DNA from: Solibacillus sp040273735 | GTDB lineage: Bacteria > Bacillota > Bacilli > Bacillales_A > Planococcaceae | Direction: 5' to 3' | DNA length: 64,000 bases | Assembly: GCF_040273735.1 (NCBI RefSeq) | Contig: NZ_JBELZM010000007.1 | Coordinates: forward strand, 1 to 64,000 | Part shown: positions 1-8,331 of the stretch, one piece after another | Position numbering within the stretch: the stretch's first letter is position 1 | How the letters are laid out: each line of letters opens with the position of its first letter | The notes under the pieces: model-generated | Databases searched by the model: none | Told to the model about the DNA's origin: nothing | What the model saw: the letters and a program-made list of their open reading frames with translations, nothing else | Made by a program: the position numbers and the translations under genes

Positions 1-140
1 TGAAATCTATTGTTTGCTTCATTTAAGAAGCTTGTTTCATTAACGTTGCTTGTTCAGTTTTCAAGGTTCATTGTGTTTCGTTTATCGCGTCATCTCTTGG
101 CGACCTACTTATAGTATCACCCCCTTGTTATATCCGTCAA
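1..140 (-). promoter_or_regulatory. rRNA operon promoter and leader (reads off left edge)
   Basis: On the minus strand a promoter TTGACG (135-140), 18-nt spacer, TACTAT (111-116) is followed by a leader containing CCTTGAAAACTGAAC (about 52-66), a motif typical of sequence just upstream of Bacillales 16S genes (boxA-like antitermination region). In B. subtilis an rRNA operon also sits next to pdaB. The 16S gene itself would lie beyond position 1, so its identity is inferred from leader and synteny. Confidence 0.7.
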
Positions 141-202
141 CACTTTTTCATAAGTTTTTTATATAATCGCGTTTAAAACTAATTGAAAGTGGGTAGTAAA
201 GC

Positions 203-847
203 ATGTACAAAATGTTGGTATCACTGGTTTTATGCTTATTTTTAGTTTTTATTTATTTTGATGATAAAAATAGTATTTCCCCTGTATTTCAATTAACAGA
301 AGCCCCTGCAGTCATCACAAAAGGTCAGTTTGGGCAAAGCTTAATCATTGAGTTAAGTTATTCCCATAAAGGTTTTGAGGACTGGATTACAAATCTTCGT
401 GAACCATATCCGCTTATATTGGCTGATAGTGACTGGTTGTTACGGAGTCCCGATCTGGTAAAGATGCTGAGGGAGAAAAATATTCGTGTCGGATTGCTTG
501 GTTCTAATAGTGATCAATACGAAGATAAGAATCTATTAAAAAAGGAAATCGCAATCTATGAAAAAACTTTTTACAAAAAACCACTTTGGTTTGCGACCGC
601 TGATTATAAAGTCGATACTACCATGCAAACTGCTTTGCATGAGCTGGGAATCAACATTGTTGCTCCGACATATACGTTTCCTATAGAAGAAAATAAAATT
701 CCTGAAGGTTCATTTGTAAGTATTCCTCTACATCGAGACAAGGAAGTTTCTTTTGAAGGTATTAACGAATTTATAAAAACGCATAAATTTGTACCTATAG
801 AACAAAATATATTTGGCTATGAAATTTCTACAAAACGTTATCCTTAA
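203..847 (+). CDS. Degenerate PdaB-like polysaccharide deacetylase homologue
   Basis: 214 aa with an N-terminal hydrophobic anchor (residues about 4-18) and a probable extracytoplasmic domain. It occupies the place and orientation of pdaB (spore cortex deacetylase) in B. subtilis, next to kbaA and an rRNA operon. Segments resemble PdaB by eye: PVF..T..P..I.KG near residue 27, a RSPDLVKMLREKNI helix near 81, and a C-terminal GSFVSIPLHRD resembling the 'GDIVLLHAS' strand. The NodB catalytic motifs (TFDDG, HSxxH, RPPxG) are missing; KPLWFATAD sits where RPPGGRFN is expected. I infer a catalytically dead or strongly diverged homologue. The weak SD (AAAGTGGG) leaves the start uncertain. Confidence 0.6.
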   Translation: MYKMLVSLVLCLFLVFIYFDDKNSISPVFQLTEAPAVITKGQFGQSLIIELSYSHKGFEDWITNLREPYPLILADSDWLLRSPDLVKMLREKNIRVGLLGSNSDQYEDKNLLKKEIAIYEKTFYKKPLWFATADYKVDTTMQTALHELGINIVAPTYTFPIEENKIPEGSFVSIPLHRDKEVSFEGINEFIKTHKFVPIEQNIFGYEISTKRYP

Positions 848-871
848 GTTTGGGGAATCTACTATATAAAT

Positions 872-920
872 AAAAAAGGGCTGACACGAAATTTTTCATT
901 TCTGTGATCGCCCTTTTTTT
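872..920. terminator. Bidirectional terminator between pdaB-like gene and kbaA
   Basis: Imperfect inverted repeat with AAAAAAGGGC on the left and GCCCTTTTTTT on the right, between two convergent genes. The T-run reaches the kbaA stop codon at 919-921. U-tracts exist in both directions. Confidence 0.7.
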
Positions 921-1599
921 ATGCTTTTACAGTTTTAGCTGTTTCTTTTCGTGCTTTGCGACGCTCTTCCAACCGTTTTCGATCTTCTTCTGACTGTGCA
1001 TTGTATTTTGGCAGCATTAAAATTTGGTATGCATTAACGGCTACTAATGGGAATAATAATAATGCGACATATACATCTATATTATCTTGTCTTCCCATTA
1101 AAGCAATGATCCATTCCAAAGATGTAATAACAATCATGAAAAACAATGTTGAAATCAACACATGCGGTTTTTGCGTCATTTTGATTTTTTTAAATGCTGT
1201 CCATGTAGCCGAACCGACCAACACTGCAAGTAAGAAGCCGTAAAAAATCCAGTCTCCCGCTGCATTTGCTCCTGGTGCAAAACGGAAAACAACAATATCC
1301 GCTAACACGATAATTATTAATAATATTTGAATCCAATTCCAAAGTGTTAACGTTCTAAATATATTGACCCCGACTTGATGTAATGTTAAATAAGCGAAAA
1401 AGCCTGCTTGTGCCATTACACTCATCGTCATCCCTAATACGATATTCCAAACTACTGCAGCAAGAAATTCTGAGATTTCCCCATTCGCTAAGTATGGCTG
1501 GTAAAAGTCCCAACGAATAATTAACGAGGCAACTGCATTAACTAAACCACCGATTACTAATGCCCAAAAAGCAAACTTCACCCAGTTCCGTATCGTCAC
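919..1599 (-). CDS. kbaA: KinB-signalling pathway activation protein KbaA
   Basis: 226 aa from the GTG at 1599, chosen because GGGGGA sits 9 nt upstream and because the mature-looking N-terminus (VTIRNWVKFAFW) matches KbaA; the longer open frame to 1782 would run across the divergent gerD start. About six hydrophobic segments mark an integral membrane protein, followed by a charged Lys/Arg/Glu-rich C-terminal tail. In B. subtilis KbaA is needed for KinB to feed the sporulation phosphorelay. Position between gerD and the pdaB-like gene is as in B. subtilis. B. subtilis KbaA is about 198 aa, so this one has a slightly longer tail. Confidence 0.85.
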   Translation of the reverse strand: MTIRNWVKFAFWALVIGGLVNAVASLIIRWDFYQPYLANGEISEFLAAVVWNIVLGMTMSVMAQAGFFAYLTLHQVGVNIFRTLTLWNWIQILLIIIVLADIVVFRFAPGANAAGDWIFYGFLLAVLVGSATWTAFKKIKMTQKPHVLISTLFFMIVITSLEWIIALMGRQDNIDVYVALLLFPLVAVNAYQILMLPKYNAQSEEDRKRLEERRKARKETAKTVKA

Positions 1600-1747
1600 G
1601 AACAAATTCCCCCATTTTTTAATATATCTTGTATATTTTATCAATTTGGTTTCAAAAAAGCGACCTCTCTTAAAAGATGTTACATATAAATTATAAAATT
1701 GTGAACAATAAGCTAAAGCGCATAAATGAAGAAAGGACGTGAGAAAA

Positions 1748-2362
1748 GTGAAACGTTTGATCATACTAGCCTTTTCCCTCATTCTCCTTGCCGGTTGTAA
1801 TGATGCTAAATCGACGACATTATCCTATGATGAAGTAAAGAAAATTATGGTCGATGCCATTCAAACAGAGGATGGGAAAAAAGCAATTCGCCAAATGTTT
1901 GAAGATAAGAATTTCCGGGAGTTGCTTATTTTAAATACGGAAGAAGTAAAAAAAGCGACCGAAGAGACAATGTTGTCAAAAGATGCGATGGATTTTTGGA
2001 TTAAAACATTTGAAGACCCTAAATTCAAAGAGACATTTGCTAAAAGTATGCAGGATCAGCAGGAAGACTTAATGAAGAACTTACTGAACGACGCCAGCTA
2101 CCAAGAATCTTTAACGTCTTTCTTCGGCCAGCCTGATATGCAAAAGCAGCTTGAAAGTATCATGAAAGGTGCTGTTATGCGAAAAGAGCTGGAGAAAATC
2201 GTAATGGAAACAATCGAAAATCCGCTTATGCAGACAAAATGGCAGGAGCTTATTAAGAAAAGCGGTGAAGCTACATCCGAAAAGGATTCTGGTTCGGGGT
2301 CTGAATCCGGATCTGGCTCAGGAAAGGAAAGCGGTGGCGGTAAAGACAGCGGTGGTGGATAA
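1748..2362 (+). CDS. gerD: Spore germination lipoprotein GerD
   Basis: 204 aa from the GTG at 1748; an in-frame GTG at 1739 lies only 1 nt from the AAAGGA site, while 1748 has a 10-nt spacing. The signal peptide ends in a lipobox LLAGC, so the protein is a lipoprotein of the spore inner membrane. The body is almost entirely charged helix, fitting the known rod-like GerD trimer, and the last 25 residues are Gly/Ser-rich with Lys/Asp/Glu. GerD is needed for clustering of nutrient germinant receptors and fast L-alanine germination. It is transcribed against its neighbours, as in B. subtilis. Confidence 0.9.
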   Translation: MKRLIILAFSLILLAGCNDAKSTTLSYDEVKKIMVDAIQTEDGKKAIRQMFEDKNFRELLILNTEEVKKATEETMLSKDAMDFWIKTFEDPKFKETFAKSMQDQQEDLMKNLLNDASYQESLTSFFGQPDMQKQLESIMKGAVMRKELEKIVMETIENPLMQTKWQELIKKSGEATSEKDSGSGSESGSGSGKESGGGKDSGGG

Positions 2363-2404
2363 AAAACAACCAGTCGTCTCATTGAGACAACTGGTTGTTT
2401 TTTT
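2361..2404. terminator. Bidirectional gerD/salA terminator
   Basis: Strong hairpin with arms ACAACCAGT-c-GTCTC and GAGAC-a-ACTGGTTGT around an ATT loop, with A- and T-runs on the two sides. It serves the convergent gerD (+) and salA (-). Confidence 0.9.
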
Positions 2405-2405
2405 G

Positions 2406-3461
2406 TTATTTATTTAACTCTGAAATAATTTCTTCAGCAATTTGCAAGTAGATTTTACCTGTTGGGTGCGTTTCTGCATATACAGAAGGTGCGAAGTCTT
2501 CCTCTGTCCAATCTGGTTGTCCTAACGGGATTTGCCCAAGTAATGTTGTGCGCAGTTCATCAGCCAGCTTCGGACCGCCGCCTTGACCAAATACGAATTC
2601 TTTTTCGCCTGATTTACTTTCATACCAAGCCATATTTTCAATAACACCTAGGATTTCATGATTTGTTTGTAATGCCATCGCACCTGCACGAGCTGCTACG
2701 AAAGCTGCTGTCGGGTGAGGTGTTGTCACAACAATCTCTTTTGAAGACGGCAGCATTTGGTGAATATCCAGTGCTACGTCTCCTGTTCCTGGTGGTAAAT
2801 CCAATAGTAAGTAGTCTAAATCGCCCCACTCTACATCACGGAAGAACTGGTCCAATACTTTACCAAGCATCGGTCCGCGCCAAACGATTGGTGCATTGTT
2901 TTCAACAAAGAACCCCATTGAGATAACTTTTACACCAAGACGTTCCACCGGGTAAATACGGTCATCTTTTACGACCGGCATTTCTGTTACACCCATCATG
3001 TCCGGTACAGAGAAACCATAAATATCAGCATCGATTAAACCGACTTTTTTGCCTAGGCGTGCTAGTGCAACTGCCATATTTACAGATACCGTCGATTTAC
3101 CTACTCCACCTTTACCTGAGGCAATTGAAATAAATTGTACGCTTGATAAAGGTGATAAAATATCTTGTGCTTCTGCTTCGGTCGCTTGTCCACGGAATGA
3201 TTGCAGTACTTCTGCCGGTAGCTCTTCAAAACGAATCCCAACGGAAGCTGCGCCATTTTCTTTTAATACTTCAACAATTTTCATTTGAAGTGTCATTTGT
3301 TCAGGCGTATTAGTTTTTGCAATTGCAATACGAACACTAACATGCGCTTTTTCTGCTTTAATCGAAACGTTTGTTACACCTTTTGTTTCTGCTAGTGATT
3401 TATGTAAAAACGGATCTTGTAGTTCTCCTAATAGTTCTCGGACTTGTTCCTCATTTAACAT
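2406..3461 (-). CDS. salA: Mrp/NBP35-family P-loop ATPase SalA
   Basis: 351 aa from the ATG at 3461; the in-frame GTG at 3470 abuts the AGGGGA SD, while the ATG is 9 nt away and gives the B. subtilis SalA length (352). The N-terminal MIP18/DUF59-type domain (about 1-85) is followed by a ParA/Mrp ATPase with deviant Walker A SGKGGVGKST (115-124). In B. subtilis SalA represses scoC and so raises exoprotease expression; the wider family carries Fe-S clusters. I see no CxxC cluster motif near the C-terminus. An extended -10 (TGA-TATACT, 3496-3504) upstream could be its own promoter. Confidence 0.88.
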   Translation of the reverse strand: MLNEEQVRELLGELQDPFLHKSLAETKGVTNVSIKAEKAHVSVRIAIAKTNTPEQMTLQMKIVEVLKENGAASVGIRFEELPAEVLQSFRGQATEAEAQDILSPLSSVQFISIASGKGGVGKSTVSVNMAVALARLGKKVGLIDADIYGFSVPDMMGVTEMPVVKDDRIYPVERLGVKVISMGFFVENNAPIVWRGPMLGKVLDQFFRDVEWGDLDYLLLDLPPGTGDVALDIHQMLPSSKEIVVTTPHPTAAFVAARAGAMALQTNHEILGVIENMAWYESKSGEKEFVFGQGGGPKLADELRTTLLGQIPLGQPDWTEEDFAPSVYAETHPTGKIYLQIAEEIISELNK

Positions 3462-3534
3462 ATCAAACACTCCCCTGAATGAAATTACAATTGTTAGTAT
3501 ATCATAATCGATTCGTATTGTTATTACATGTTGC

Positions 3535-4257
3535 CTACTCGTATTTTACATGAATATAATTTTCAATTCCGCGGGCAATCGCAAATGCCATTTTTTCCTG
3601 ATAGCTGTCATTTGCCAGTAAATCACGCTCTTCCTCATTACTTAAAAATCCTGTTTCTACTAATACAGCCGGTTTTTCAATTTTCTTTAATAAATAAACA
3701 TTTTTAATCGCCAGTGCTTCGCGTTCCGTATTTTCCATCGTTTCTCGAATTGATTGCTGAACAGCCTGTGCGAGTGTCTCACTTTTCTCATGTCCAGTCT
3801 GATGGTAAAACACTTGCGCCCCTCGCCATTTACTATTTGGGATTGCATTTGCGTGAATCGTAACGAACAGATCCGGTTCATGAGATTCCACTAACGTTTC
3901 ACGTAAAAAAATGTCCTGCTTTTTACGCTCACGAAGTGTTGGAAATGTCTCACTTGGTGCATGTTCACTTAATACATCTCCATCCGTTGAACGTGTTAAT
4001 ACTACTTCCGCACCTAAACGTGTCAATTGACGAGCTACTTTTTTTGTAATTGCCAGTGTCACGTCTTTTTCAATTACCTCTCCATTTGAAGCACCACCAT
4101 CAATTCCTCCATGACCAGCATCTAACACAATTTTTACCCCACCTAATGGCTCGGGTAAAAAAAATCGCCGGTCGGATGCGTTCGTTTCATATACAACGAC
4201 AAGCATCGAACAAAAAATTACGAATATGAGTGCAAGCCAACGTTTCAAAAAAAACAC
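3535..4257 (-). CDS. cwlD: Spore cortex N-acetylmuramoyl-L-alanine amidase CwlD
   Basis: 240 aa amidase_3 family enzyme with an N-terminal membrane anchor (about 8-23). Zinc ligands are visible as H49 (LDAGHGG), E63 (EVIEKD) and H135 (TIHAN), and the catalytic Glu is E201 (VETGFLSN). CwlD with PdaA makes the muramic-delta-lactam of spore cortex. The start is ambiguous: GTG at 4257 lies 2 nt after AAGGA, while the in-frame TTG at 4248 is 11 nt away. Both lie inside the terminator of the upstream ABC operon. Confidence 0.9.
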   Translation of the reverse strand: MFFLKRWLALIFVIFCSMLVVVYETNASDRRFFLPEPLGGVKIVLDAGHGGIDGGASNGEVIEKDVTLAITKKVARQLTRLGAEVVLTRSTDGDVLSEHAPSETFPTLRERKKQDIFLRETLVESHEPDLFVTIHANAIPNSKWRGAQVFYHQTGHEKSETLAQAVQQSIRETMENTEREALAIKNVYLLKKIEKPAVLVETGFLSNEEERDLLANDSYQEKMAFAIARGIENYIHVKYE

Positions 4258-4290
4258 CGTCCTTTTTGCCTACTATACGCAAAAGGACGG
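4247..4290 (-). terminator. Terminator of the ABC exporter operon, overlapping the cwlD start
   Basis: Minus-strand hairpin CCGTCCTTTTGC / GGCAAAAAGGACGG followed by eight T. The 3' arm carries the only SD-like sequence of cwlD (AAAGGACGG), and the T-tract encodes the first Phe codons of cwlD. Confidence 0.8.
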
Positions 4291-4306
4291 CGGAATATTC
4301 ACCTTA

Positions 4307-6115
4307 TCATTGAGACTGGAGCTGACGTTGTAATGTGGCATAGAAACCTTGTTCATTCATTAAAGAAACATGATTTCCCTGTTCTAAAATTTGACCGTCT
4401 TTAATGACGAGGATCTGATCCGCATTTTCAATTGTTTTAAGACGGTGTGCAATGACAAAGCTTGTTCGCCCTTCCATCAAATTGTTCAAGCCTTTCTGAA
4501 TATGCACCTCTGTCATCGTATCAACACTTGAAGTTGCTTCATCTAAAATTAAGATGTCGGGATCTTCTAGAATTGCACGGGCAATCGCTATAAGCTGACG
4601 CTGCCCCTGACTTAGATTTAAGCCTCCGCTTGTCAGCACAGTATCGTACTGTTCAGGCAAATACTTTATAAAATTATGTGCATACGCAATTTTTGCCGCT
4701 TGTTCAACTTCATCATCTGTTGCATGGAGCTTACCGAAACGGATATTCTCGCGTACTGTTCCTGAAAACAAGTACGTATCCTGCAGTACGACTCCGACAT
4801 GATCACGCACATTTGTCATTTTGTAATGCTCAATTGGTTCGGCGTCCAATAAGATCCGGCCCCCTGTCGCATCATAAAATCGGGTTAACAGCTGAATGAT
4901 TGTCGTCTTCCCTGAACCAGTAGGACCAACAATGGCAACTGTCTCTCCTGCTTTCGCTTCAAAATTAATTCCGTGTAAAACAGTCTTGCCTGTTTCATAG
5001 GCAAACTGTACGTTTTCGAACTTTACATCACCACTATACTGTTCTTTCGCTTTTGCATTTTCAATATCCGCTACTTCTTTCGCTTCATCCAGTACTTCAA
5101 AAACACGTTCGGAACCCGCAATGGCCGATTGAAACGTGTTGAGCAAGTTCGACAGCTGATTGATCGGTCGGAAAAACTGGCGGGTATACGTAACAAAGGA
5201 TGCGATTACACCGATTGTAAGTCCGCTTGTTACAGCCATGATTGCACCTGCACCTATTACAAGACTTAAACCTAAGTTGTTCATAAAGTTATTGATTGGG
5301 CCCATGAAGCCAGAAATAATATCGGCTCGCATCGCTGAACCGCGCAATCGCTCATTGGCTTCCTTAAACTCAGTTAGCGTTGATTTTTCCTGACCGAACA
5401 GTGTAATAATATCCGCGTTCGAAATGGTTTCTTCAATATAGCCATTCAAATTGCCCAAATCCCGTTGACGTGCCTTGTAGTTCACGCTGCTTCGTTTAAT
5501 AATCTGCTTCGTCGCATAAACGATGAGCGGAATAATAGTGAGCGTTACTAGTGCTAATCGCCAATCTAAATAAAAGAGTGCAAAGGCCGTCCCGACAATC
5601 GTTAAAAAACTCGAAACAATTTGTATGACACTTTGTGACAAAGCCGCATTTAAATTTTCGATATCATTTGTCATCCGGCTCATTAAATCGCCCTGCTGTT
5701 TTTTATCGTAAAAGGAGAGCGGCAATGACTGATACTGCTCAAACAGCTGTTGTCGCAACCTGCGAATAGTCTTCTGTGAAACCCGAATCATGACAAAGGT
5801 TTGAAGCCATGTGAGTATTGACGACGCGATATAGACACCGGCTAAAATAAGTGCCATCCGAATGGCCCCCGGAACATCTAGCTTCACAATATAATCATCG
5901 ATTGTTTTCCCGATTAAAAATGGGCCGACTAAGCTTAACAATGTACTAATAATAACGAAAATGACGACACTGATCAGCTCTACCTTTTGTAAGCGTAAAT
6001 AACTCCAAATACGGAGCAATGTTTCTTTTTGATTTTTCGGCTTCACAACTGGACCTGTAAAACGCCCACCTGGATGCCTCATTGGTACAGGCGGTTCCCC
6101 TTGATGTTTATTCAC
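4307..6115 (-). CDS. ABC exporter half-transporter with full catalytic site residues (second subunit)
   Basis: 602 aa: a membrane domain with about six helices (45-330) and a nucleotide-binding domain. Walker A GPTGSGKTT (397-405), signature LSQGQ (501-505), Walker B ILILDE with catalytic E526, and H-loop H557 are all present. It overlaps its upstream partner by 8 nt (start within 6108-6115), so the two are co-translated and should form a heterodimer. Sizes and order (579 then 602 aa) resemble B. subtilis YfiB/YfiC; BmrC/BmrD are more distant in size. Substrate unknown, probably drugs or lipids. Confidence 0.85.
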   Translation of the reverse strand: MNKHQGEPPVPMRHPGGRFTGPVVKPKNQKETLLRIWSYLRLQKVELISVVIFVIISTLLSLVGPFLIGKTIDDYIVKLDVPGAIRMALILAGVYIASSILTWLQTFVMIRVSQKTIRRLRQQLFEQYQSLPLSFYDKKQQGDLMSRMTNDIENLNAALSQSVIQIVSSFLTIVGTAFALFYLDWRLALVTLTIIPLIVYATKQIIKRSSVNYKARQRDLGNLNGYIEETISNADIITLFGQEKSTLTEFKEANERLRGSAMRADIISGFMGPINNFMNNLGLSLVIGAGAIMAVTSGLTIGVIASFVTYTRQFFRPINQLSNLLNTFQSAIAGSERVFEVLDEAKEVADIENAKAKEQYSGDVKFENVQFAYETGKTVLHGINFEAKAGETVAIVGPTGSGKTTIIQLLTRFYDATGGRILLDAEPIEHYKMTNVRDHVGVVLQDTYLFSGTVRENIRFGKLHATDDEVEQAAKIAYAHNFIKYLPEQYDTVLTSGGLNLSQGQRQLIAIARAILEDPDILILDEATSSVDTMTEVHIQKGLNNLMEGRTSFVIAHRLKTIENADQILVIKDGQILEQGNHVSLMNEQGFYATLQRQLQSQ

Positions 6116-7847
6116 TTAAGGTCACCCCTTTTTCTGCCTGAGTTTTTGCCATCTCTTGATACAATGGACTTTCCTGTAATAATTGCTCATGTGTTCCTTG
6201 AGAGGCAATTTTCCCGTCGTCCATAACGAGTATTTGATCAGCATGACGAATGGAAGAGATTTTAGACGAGACAATCACTTTTGTGGCATCACTAAACTGT
6301 TCTTCAATTGCCTGTTGAATCGTTTTTTCAGAGATACTGTCAACCGCACTTGTCACGTCATCCAAAATTAAAATACTCGGCTTCCGGATAAAGGACCTCG
6401 ACATTGCCAACCGCTGCTTTTGCCCACCTGACAAGTTTGTTGCCCCTTGTGTAAGTAAATGTTCTATTCCTGCATCTAGTTTATCGACAAACTCCTTCGC
6501 GTTTGCTGATTGCAATGCCCGCAAAATTTCCTCTGCCGTTGCATCGGATTTGCCGTAGCGTAAGTTGTGGGCAATCGTCTTGGAAAACAATGTTGCTTTT
6601 TGTGGCGCAAAACCGATCGACTGACGTAAATGTTCCAATGAATAGTTCCCTATCGGAAACCCGTCAATTTTTACGACGCCACTGTCAGGATCAAACAAGC
6701 GCGGAATCATTTTAACTAATGTCGATTTCCCGCTTCCTGTCATTCCGATAATGCCTACCGTTTCCCCCGCATTCGCGTGGAAGCTAACGTTTTTCAATAC
6801 CGATTCTGTTTCTTTTAAATAAGAGAAACTTACATTTTCGAAACTTATACTTCCTTGAATTTCTTTCGTCTCTGGTTCTGAAGGGCTCGTTAAGTCGCTT
6901 TTCTCTTCTAGCACTTCTACGATTCGACCAGCGCTTGGTATCGCACGTGCCAGCTGTACAAGTACCATTGAAGAACTCATAAGCCCCTGCATGACCATCA
7001 TTAAATAGTTGATAAAGGCAAGAATAACCCCCACTTGCAATGTGTTGTTATCTACTTTGATCGCACCCATCCAAAGTGCTGCTACAATACCTAAGTTCAC
7101 AACAAACATTGTAAGCGGCGCAAGTACACCTATAATCTGATCGGCTGCCATACTGCGCTTCATCAGCTGTGTGTTCACTCCGGTAAACTGCTCAATTTGA
7201 TGATTTTTCCGGTTGTAAGCCTTAATGACCCGAATACCTGCCAAGTTCTCCTGGACTTTCGTATTCACAACATCGACAACCTTCTGCACTTTATGAAAAA
7301 GCTTGCCTGATAGTGCTGTAAAATAGTACATACAAAATGCCAAAATCGGAACGACGACCAACAAAATCGGAAATAACTCGCGCGCTGTAATAAAGACAAT
7401 GACAATGGCCCCTATAAACATCATTGGTCCACGGACAAATACTTTTAATAACATCGTCAGTGCACGCTGAAGCATTTCCATATCACTTGTTAAATTCGTA
7501 ACAAGCTTTCCGAGTGTAAATTTATCTTTACTGCTATTCGAAAAATACGTAATCGTTTCATATAAATCCTGACGTAAATCGGTTGAAAAATTAACGGCCG
7601 TCCGGGAAGCATAAATCGAACACCCTACCCCGCCAATTAAGCCGATTAAGGATGTCGCTATCATTAAGCCAAACATTTTCACAATATATGACGTATCATT
7701 TTGAGCAATCCCCTCATCGATAATATGCTGTAATATTGTAGGCTGCAGTAAATCCATGCTTACCTCAATAACCATCATTACTGGAGCTATGATCGCAAAT
7801 AGTATATAGGGCTTAATATATTTTGAGAGTTTCCATACAGCTTGCAT
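6108..7847 (-). CDS. ABC exporter half-transporter with degenerate ATPase site (first subunit)
   Basis: 579 aa: six-helix membrane domain (about 12-290) and a nucleotide-binding domain with Walker A GMTGSGKST (368-376) and consensus signature LSGGQ (472-476). Walker B ends LDD, so the catalytic Glu is D497, and the H-loop His is replaced by Ser (VSSK, about 528). This is the asymmetry known from heterodimeric exporters, where one of the two ATP sites binds but hardly hydrolyses ATP. It is the second gene of the three-gene operon and couples to the downstream subunit by an 8-nt overlap. Confidence 0.85.
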   Translation of the reverse strand: MQAVWKLSKYIKPYILFAIIAPVMMVIEVSMDLLQPTILQHIIDEGIAQNDTSYIVKMFGLMIATSLIGLIGGVGCSIYASRTAVNFSTDLRQDLYETITYFSNSSKDKFTLGKLVTNLTSDMEMLQRALTMLLKVFVRGPMMFIGAIVIVFITARELFPILLVVVPILAFCMYYFTALSGKLFHKVQKVVDVVNTKVQENLAGIRVIKAYNRKNHQIEQFTGVNTQLMKRSMAADQIIGVLAPLTMFVVNLGIVAALWMGAIKVDNNTLQVGVILAFINYLMMVMQGLMSSSMVLVQLARAIPSAGRIVEVLEEKSDLTSPSEPETKEIQGSISFENVSFSYLKETESVLKNVSFHANAGETVGIIGMTGSGKSTLVKMIPRLFDPDSGVVKIDGFPIGNYSLEHLRQSIGFAPQKATLFSKTIAHNLRYGKSDATAEEILRALQSANAKEFVDKLDAGIEHLLTQGATNLSGGQKQRLAMSRSFIRKPSILILDDVTSAVDSISEKTIQQAIEEQFSDATKVIVSSKISSIRHADQILVMDDGKIASQGTHEQLLQESPLYQEMAKTQAEKGVTLSE

Positions 7848-7879
7848 TAAACAAGTTCACTTCCTTATGTTGTGAAAAA

Positions 7880-8164
7880 TTATTCCTCTTCTGTTGCCTG
7901 TGTTTCTTCCAGCAATTCATTCAACTGAAATAAGCCTACAAAATCATTCATAATCGCTTCGGTCGCTTTCAGTTCTCCGGCAATGACAGGATGAATCGAT
8001 TTCAACTCCGCAGACTCCAGCTGTTGTTTCAATGTTGAACGTTTCATTTCAAGTTGGCGGTAAAACTCCAGTGCACGCCCGCGACGGAATGTTTGGGCAC
8101 CCTTTGAACGGCGATTACCATGTTCTCCTTCTCCTCGATGTCTCCCTCTAGCTTCTGATCTCAT
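7880..8164 (-). CDS. Small basic protein, first gene of the ABC exporter operon
   Basis: 94 aa from the ATG at 8164 (GGGGTG six nt upstream); an in-frame GTG at 8173 is a less likely start. The N-terminal third is rich in Arg, Gly and His (RGRHRGEGEHGNRR), then comes a predicted helical region RRGRALEFYRQLEMKRSTLKQQ and an acidic end. I recall similar small proteins before YfiB/YfiC-like exporter pairs in Bacillales, but no function is known to me. It lies 32 nt before the first exporter gene. It could be a regulator, since no other regulator is encoded next to the operator at 8194-8213. Confidence 0.7.
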   Translation of the reverse strand: MRSEARGRHRGEGEHGNRRSKGAQTFRRGRALEFYRQLEMKRSTLKQQLESAELKSIHPVIAGELKATEAIMNDFVGLFQLNELLEETQATEEE

Positions 8165-8183
8165 ATTTTTCACCCCACCCTTT

Positions 8184-8212
8184 TTGAATACTATTGTATA
8201 CTAACGTATACA
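8184..8212 (+). promoter_or_regulatory. Promoter of the C45-type hydrolase gene
   Basis: TTGAAT (8184-8189), 17-nt spacer, TATACA (8207-8212). Spacer and -10 are covered by the palindrome 8194-8213. The leader to the gene is about 110 nt. Confidence 0.65.
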
Positions 8213-8213
8213 A
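8194..8213. promoter_or_regulatory. Palindromic operator between the exporter operon and the hydrolase gene
   Basis: Perfect dyad TTGTATAC-TAAC-GTATACAA: 8-bp arms with a 4-bp centre. It overlaps the + strand promoter and lies 30 bp upstream of the divergent small-protein start, so one repressor could control both directions. The cognate regulator family is not decided by the sequence. Confidence 0.65.
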
Positions 8214-8331
8214 AAATACTACTTCAAGCAAAGTATTTAAGAGAAGTACTTTTCTCAAACCCTTTTATTTTGTTTGTCCAATAAATATCGTTACTATGAA
8301 AAAAACAGATTCATTTAAAGGGGTACATAAA

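Noticed and set aside
956..1243. Open frames opposite kbaA and many similar frames opposite rpoB, rpoC, fusA and ribosomal genes
   Set aside because: They lack SD sites and mirror codon bias of the real minus-strand genes.
1600..1782. N-terminal extension of KbaA
   Set aside because: No SD, overlaps the divergent gerD start, and the GTG at 1599 has a strong SD and matches the family N-terminus.
2283..2362. Gly/Ser-rich end of GerD as a repeat or frameshift product
   Set aside because: Low-complexity hydrophilic tails are usual in GerD and the frame ends at a normal stop and terminator.
8194..8331. 46-residue N-terminal extension of the C45-type hydrolase
   Set aside because: The frame passes through the operator and promoter; the SD AAAGGGG points to the ATG at 8332.
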